A DNA stretch of 8,049 nucleotides, from NCBI GenBank assembly GCA_035632095.1, contig DASQHM010000058.1, forward strand, positions 1-8,049, read 5' to 3'. Below, in pieces: positions 6,180 through 8,049 of this stretch (position 1 is the stretch's first letter; each line of letters begins with the position of its first letter). A program made the translations under genes and the position numbers. Under the pieces are notes generated by a model. The model worked only from the letters and a program-made list of their open reading frames with translations. It had not been told where the DNA came from and did no database searches. This stretch comes from DASQHM01 sp035632095. GTDB lineage: Bacteria > Pseudomonadota > Alphaproteobacteria > Ferrovibrionales > Ferrovibrionaceae.

Positions 6180-6186
6180 GCAGGGC

Positions 6187-6708
6187 TCAAGGCAACGACG
6201 CGTCGCCGGGTCCGAGCGCGCGCTGCATGATCACGCTATCGACCCAGCGGCCGAACTTGAAGCCGACCGATCGCAGATTGCCGACCATCGTGAAACCGAG
6301 CGATGCGTGCAGCCCGATGGAGGCATGGTTCTCCGAATCGCCGATGATGGCGATCATCTGCCGCCGTCCGGCCTCGGCGCATTGCTCGATCAATCGCGCC
6401 AGCAGCAGCCGGCCGAGGCCGGCGCGGCGCAGGCTCGCGTCGATGTAGATCGAATTCTCGACCGCGTAGCGATATGCCGGCCGGGCCCTGTAGGGACCGG
6501 CATAGGCAAATCCGAGCACGCGGCCGTCCGCCTCGGCGACGATCCACGGCAAGCCCGCCGCCGCGACGGACGCATGGCGCCGGGCGATTTCGGCGACATC
6601 AGGGGGATCTTCTTCGAACGACGCGAGGCCGTGCAGCACGTGATGCGCATAGATGGCCTGGATGGTCTTGAAATCGGCGGCGGCGACGGCGCGAAGCTTA
6701 GCCGGCAT
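6187..6708 (-). CDS. GNAT acetyltransferase, phosphinothricin N-acetyltransferase-like
   Basis: A 173-residue cytosolic acetyltransferase that would use acetyl-CoA. The GNAT coenzyme-A loop is visible as RRAGLG at residues 94-99, just after the strand NSIYIDASL. Features of the phosphinothricin/methionine sulfoximine acetyltransferase (Pat/MnaT) branch are ASFEEDPP near 29-36, the SIGLHASLGF helix (130-139) and VGFKFGRWVDSVIMQ (148-162). Relatives acetylate glutamate-like amino acid analogues such as methionine sulfoximine; the natural substrate here is unknown. The ATG at 6708 comes 1 nt after the TGA of the preceding amidohydrolase (TGACATG), with no clear ribosome site, which points to translational coupling. 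It sits between the amidohydrolase and chrA in one transcription unit. Confidence 0.88.
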   Translation of the reverse strand: MPAKLRAVAAADFKTIQAIYAHHVLHGLASFEEDPPDVAEIARRHASVAAAGLPWIVAEADGRVLGFAYAGPYRARPAYRYAVENSIYIDASLRRAGLGRLLLARLIEQCAEAGRRQMIAIIGDSENHASIGLHASLGFTMVGNLRSVGFKFGRWVDSVIMQRALGPGDASLP

Positions 6709-6709
6709 G

Positions 6710-7606
6710 TCAGAGTCGCGCGCCGAGGGCCCGCGGTTCGATTTGGCCGAGCGCTTCCATCAGCAGCCCCATGTCGGCGGCCATGGTGGTCAGCGCCGAG
6801 CTGCGCTCGATGCGCGTCTCGTCCATGTAAAGCGCGCGATTGATCTCGATCTGGAGGGCGTGCACGCCTTTGACCGGCTGGCCGTAGTGATGCGTATTGA
6901 AACCGCCCGCATAAGGGTGGTTGCGCGCGACCCGGTAGCCGAGCTTGGTCAGCACATGCTCGGCCACGTCCACCAATTGCGGCGCGCAGGCGCTGCCGAA
7001 GCGGTCGCCGAGAACGATGTCGGGGCGCGAACGTCCCTCGTCGCGGTCCATGGGTCCGCCGATGGAGGGCATGGAATGGCAGTCGATCAGCACCGCGACG
7101 CCGAACAGCGCGCGGGTCGCGCTCAACAGGCGGCTGACGGCGGCGTGGAACGGCCGGTAGCAGCCGGAGATGCGCGCCTCGGCTTCGGCGAAGGTGAGCT
7201 TGCGGCGGTAGATCTCGCCGCCGGCGCCGACCACGCGGGCAATGGTGCCAAGTCCGCCGGCGACCCGAAGGCTTGCCGTATTGGCGAAGGCCGGCAGTTC
7301 GTCCTCGAACATGGCCGGATCGAGTTCGTAGGGCTCGCGGTTCGCGTCGCAGTAGGCGCGGGCGAACAGAGCCTTCACCAAAGGCGCGCCGATATGCGGT
7401 GCGGTGGCGAACAATTCGTCGACGAAGCTGTCTTCGGAGCGCCTGAGCGCCAAGGGATCGAGGCGCGAGGCGGCGATGAAATGCTCCGGATAGCGCGTGC
7501 CGGAATGAGGCGAGGAGAAGACGAAGGGAACCGTCTGGGTGGCGGGCTCCGCCACCTCGATGGCCGCATCGTCGGCGGGTTCCGCCTTTGCCCGTATCGC
7601 CTGCAT
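6710..7606 (-). CDS. N-formylglutamate amidohydrolase family protein
   Basis: A roughly 298-residue cytosolic hydrolase of the N-formylglutamate deformylase/amidohydrolase (HutG-like) family. Family members release formate from N-formylglutamate, the last step of one histidine degradation route. Visible conserved elements are FSSPHSGTRYP near 30-40, SEDSFVD near 57-63, DANREPYELDP near 87-97, LIDCHSMP near 173-180, RNHPYAGGF near 227-235 and LQIEINR near 250-256. The histidines and acidic residues of these motifs are expected to bind the metal. I chose the ATG at 7606. A longer reading from 7675 adds 23 residues but would start upstream of a CTATAT -10-like element (7664-7659), and that tail is arginine- and cysteine-rich and unlike family N-termini. 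No hut genes are nearby, so histidine breakdown is not supported by context. It leads the cluster with the acetyltransferase and chrA, and is divergent from cpdR. Confidence 0.88.
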   Translation of the reverse strand: MQAIRAKAEPADDAAIEVAEPATQTVPFVFSSPHSGTRYPEHFIAASRLDPLALRRSEDSFVDELFATAPHIGAPLVKALFARAYCDANREPYELDPAMFEDELPAFANTASLRVAGGLGTIARVVGAGGEIYRRKLTFAEAEARISGCYRPFHAAVSRLLSATRALFGVAVLIDCHSMPSIGGPMDRDEGRSRPDIVLGDRFGSACAPQLVDVAEHVLTKLGYRVARNHPYAGGFNTHHYGQPVKGVHALQIEINRALYMDETRIERSSALTTMAADMGLLMEALGQIEPRALGARL

Positions 7607-7658
7607 CGGCGCATCATAGCATGGCGTTCGGCGCGCGCATCCAGCGCTCGGGCGCAAG

Positions 7659-7664
7659 ATATAG
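7659..7664 (-). promoter_or_regulatory. Candidate -10 element for the amidohydrolase cluster
   Basis: Read on the minus strand, 7664-7659 is CTATAT, identical to the -10 consensus often reported for alphaproteobacterial housekeeping promoters. No convincing -35 was found 16-18 bp upstream. Transcription would start near 7652, about 46 nt before the ATG at 7606. This favours the shorter amidohydrolase start over 7675. Confidence 0.35.
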
Positions 7665-7737
7665 CCTTGGCGCATGCGCTAAACTTTGACCTTTGCGCGG
7701 CGCTCGGTCACACTTCGAAGAGCGGCGGGAATGGCCA

Positions 7738-7780
7738 TTAACCACGTTCCGGCCGGTAACGATAACTCGGTCCGCGAATC
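7738..7780 (+). promoter_or_regulatory. Putative cpdR promoter with CtrA-like half-site and GANTC site
   Basis: TTAACC at 7738-7743 and GATAAC at 7761-7766 are separated by 17 bp, each a 4 of 6 match to the sigma70 hexamers. The extended TTAACCAC matches the CtrA half-site TTAACCAT at 7 of 8 positions and coincides with the -35, as at CtrA-activated promoters. Transcription would begin near 7773. GAATC at 7776-7780 is a GANTC site, the target of the CcrM adenine methyltransferase, and lies in the short leader. No second CtrA half-site with 7-bp spacing is present. Cell-cycle control is inferred. Confidence 0.4.
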
Positions 7781-7786
7781 CCCCCG

Positions 7787-8049
7787 ATGGCCCGCATCCT
7801 GATCGCCGAAGACGACGACTCCATGCGTCACTTTCTGGCTCGCGCGCTCGAACGCGCGGGGCACGAGGTGGTCGCCGTTGCCCATGGCGCCGATGCGCTG
7901 CCGGTGATCGCCGAGGGCCATTTCGATCTGTTGCTCGCCGACATCGTCATGCCGGAAATGGACGGCATCGAATTGGCGAGCCGCGCGGCGGCCGCCGACC
8001 GCGACATCCGCGTCATCTTCATCACCGGATTCGCCGGCGTGGCGTTGAA
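7787..8049 (+). CDS. cpdR: CpdR response regulator, N-terminal part (runs off right edge)
   Basis: The first 87 codons of a single-domain response regulator, cut by the window end. In Caulobacter, unphosphorylated CpdR directs ClpXP to degrade CtrA and other substrates, and the ChpT phosphorelay inactivates it. The receiver domain starts at once with MARILIAEDDDSMRHFLARA. Acidic residues Asp9 and Asp10 should bind magnesium. Asp52 in LLLADIVMPEMDG is the expected phosphate acceptor, and Thr80 in VIFITGFAGVAL is the switch threonine. The FITGFA-VAL stretch is characteristic of CpdR. The conserved lysine and the C-terminus lie beyond the window. The bases just before the ATG are C-rich with no Shine-Dalgarno sequence, and the predicted leader is only about 14 nt. 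The gene is divergent from the amidohydrolase cluster; I recall this pairing from other Hyphomicrobiales. Confidence 0.88.
   Translation, partial: MARILIAEDDDSMRHFLARALERAGHEVVAVAHGADALPVIAEGHFDLLLADIVMPEMDGIELASRAAAADRDIRVIFITGFAGVAL

Noticed and set aside
6653..7741. 362-codon plus-strand open frame opposite the amidohydrolase
   Set aside because: It is antisense to a protein with complete family motifs, and its own translation shows no recognisable domain.

Overview
The window looks like a chromosomal stretch from a high-GC alphaproteobacterium, most likely of the order Hyphomicrobiales (Rhizobiales). Three observations support this: the start of a CpdR-type cell-cycle response regulator next to an N-formylglutamate amidohydrolase gene, a small RNA carrying the TTTCCTCCCT motif of the alphaproteobacterial suhB/MmgR (alpha-r8) family, and uniformly GC-rich third codon positions. 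I see no insertion sequences, phage genes, CRISPR arrays, rRNA or tRNA. The region reads as ordinary core or near-core chromosome with some well-preserved regulatory sites.

Layout, left to right. (1) Positions 1-186: 5' part of an unrecognised minus-strand gene running off the window, with a good sigma70-like promoter at 216-244. (2) 430-2217 (+): full-length AtuA-family protein without other atu genes. It ends 1 bp from (3) a minus-strand MFS exporter of the EntS/MFS_3 type, 2219-3433. (4) 3592-4704 (+): bifunctional Ada (AraC-type activator plus O6-methylguanine-DNA methyltransferase), with a candidate Ada box upstream and a stem-loop just after its stop codon. (5) 4705-4963: about 250 bp of non-coding DNA holding a strong hairpin, a promoter-like element and a suhB/MmgR-like sRNA that ends in a rho-independent terminator. 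(6) 4962-7606 (-): a compact transcription unit encoding, in order of transcription, N-formylglutamate amidohydrolase, a phosphinothricin-acetyltransferase-like GNAT, and a two-domain chromate transporter ChrA. Intergenic gaps are 1 and 7 bp. (7) 7787 to the end (+): cpdR, cut by the window edge and divergent from the amidohydrolase. Its upstream region has a CtrA-like half-site on the putative -35 and a CcrM-type GANTC site between promoter and start codon.

There is no single pathway here. The shared themes are self-protection (alkylation repair, efflux, chromate export, acetylation) and regulation (CpdR and the sRNA). The least ordinary element is the sRNA locus, followed by the cpdR promoter architecture and the predicted Ada autoregulatory site. 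No gap between genes exceeds 300 bases.
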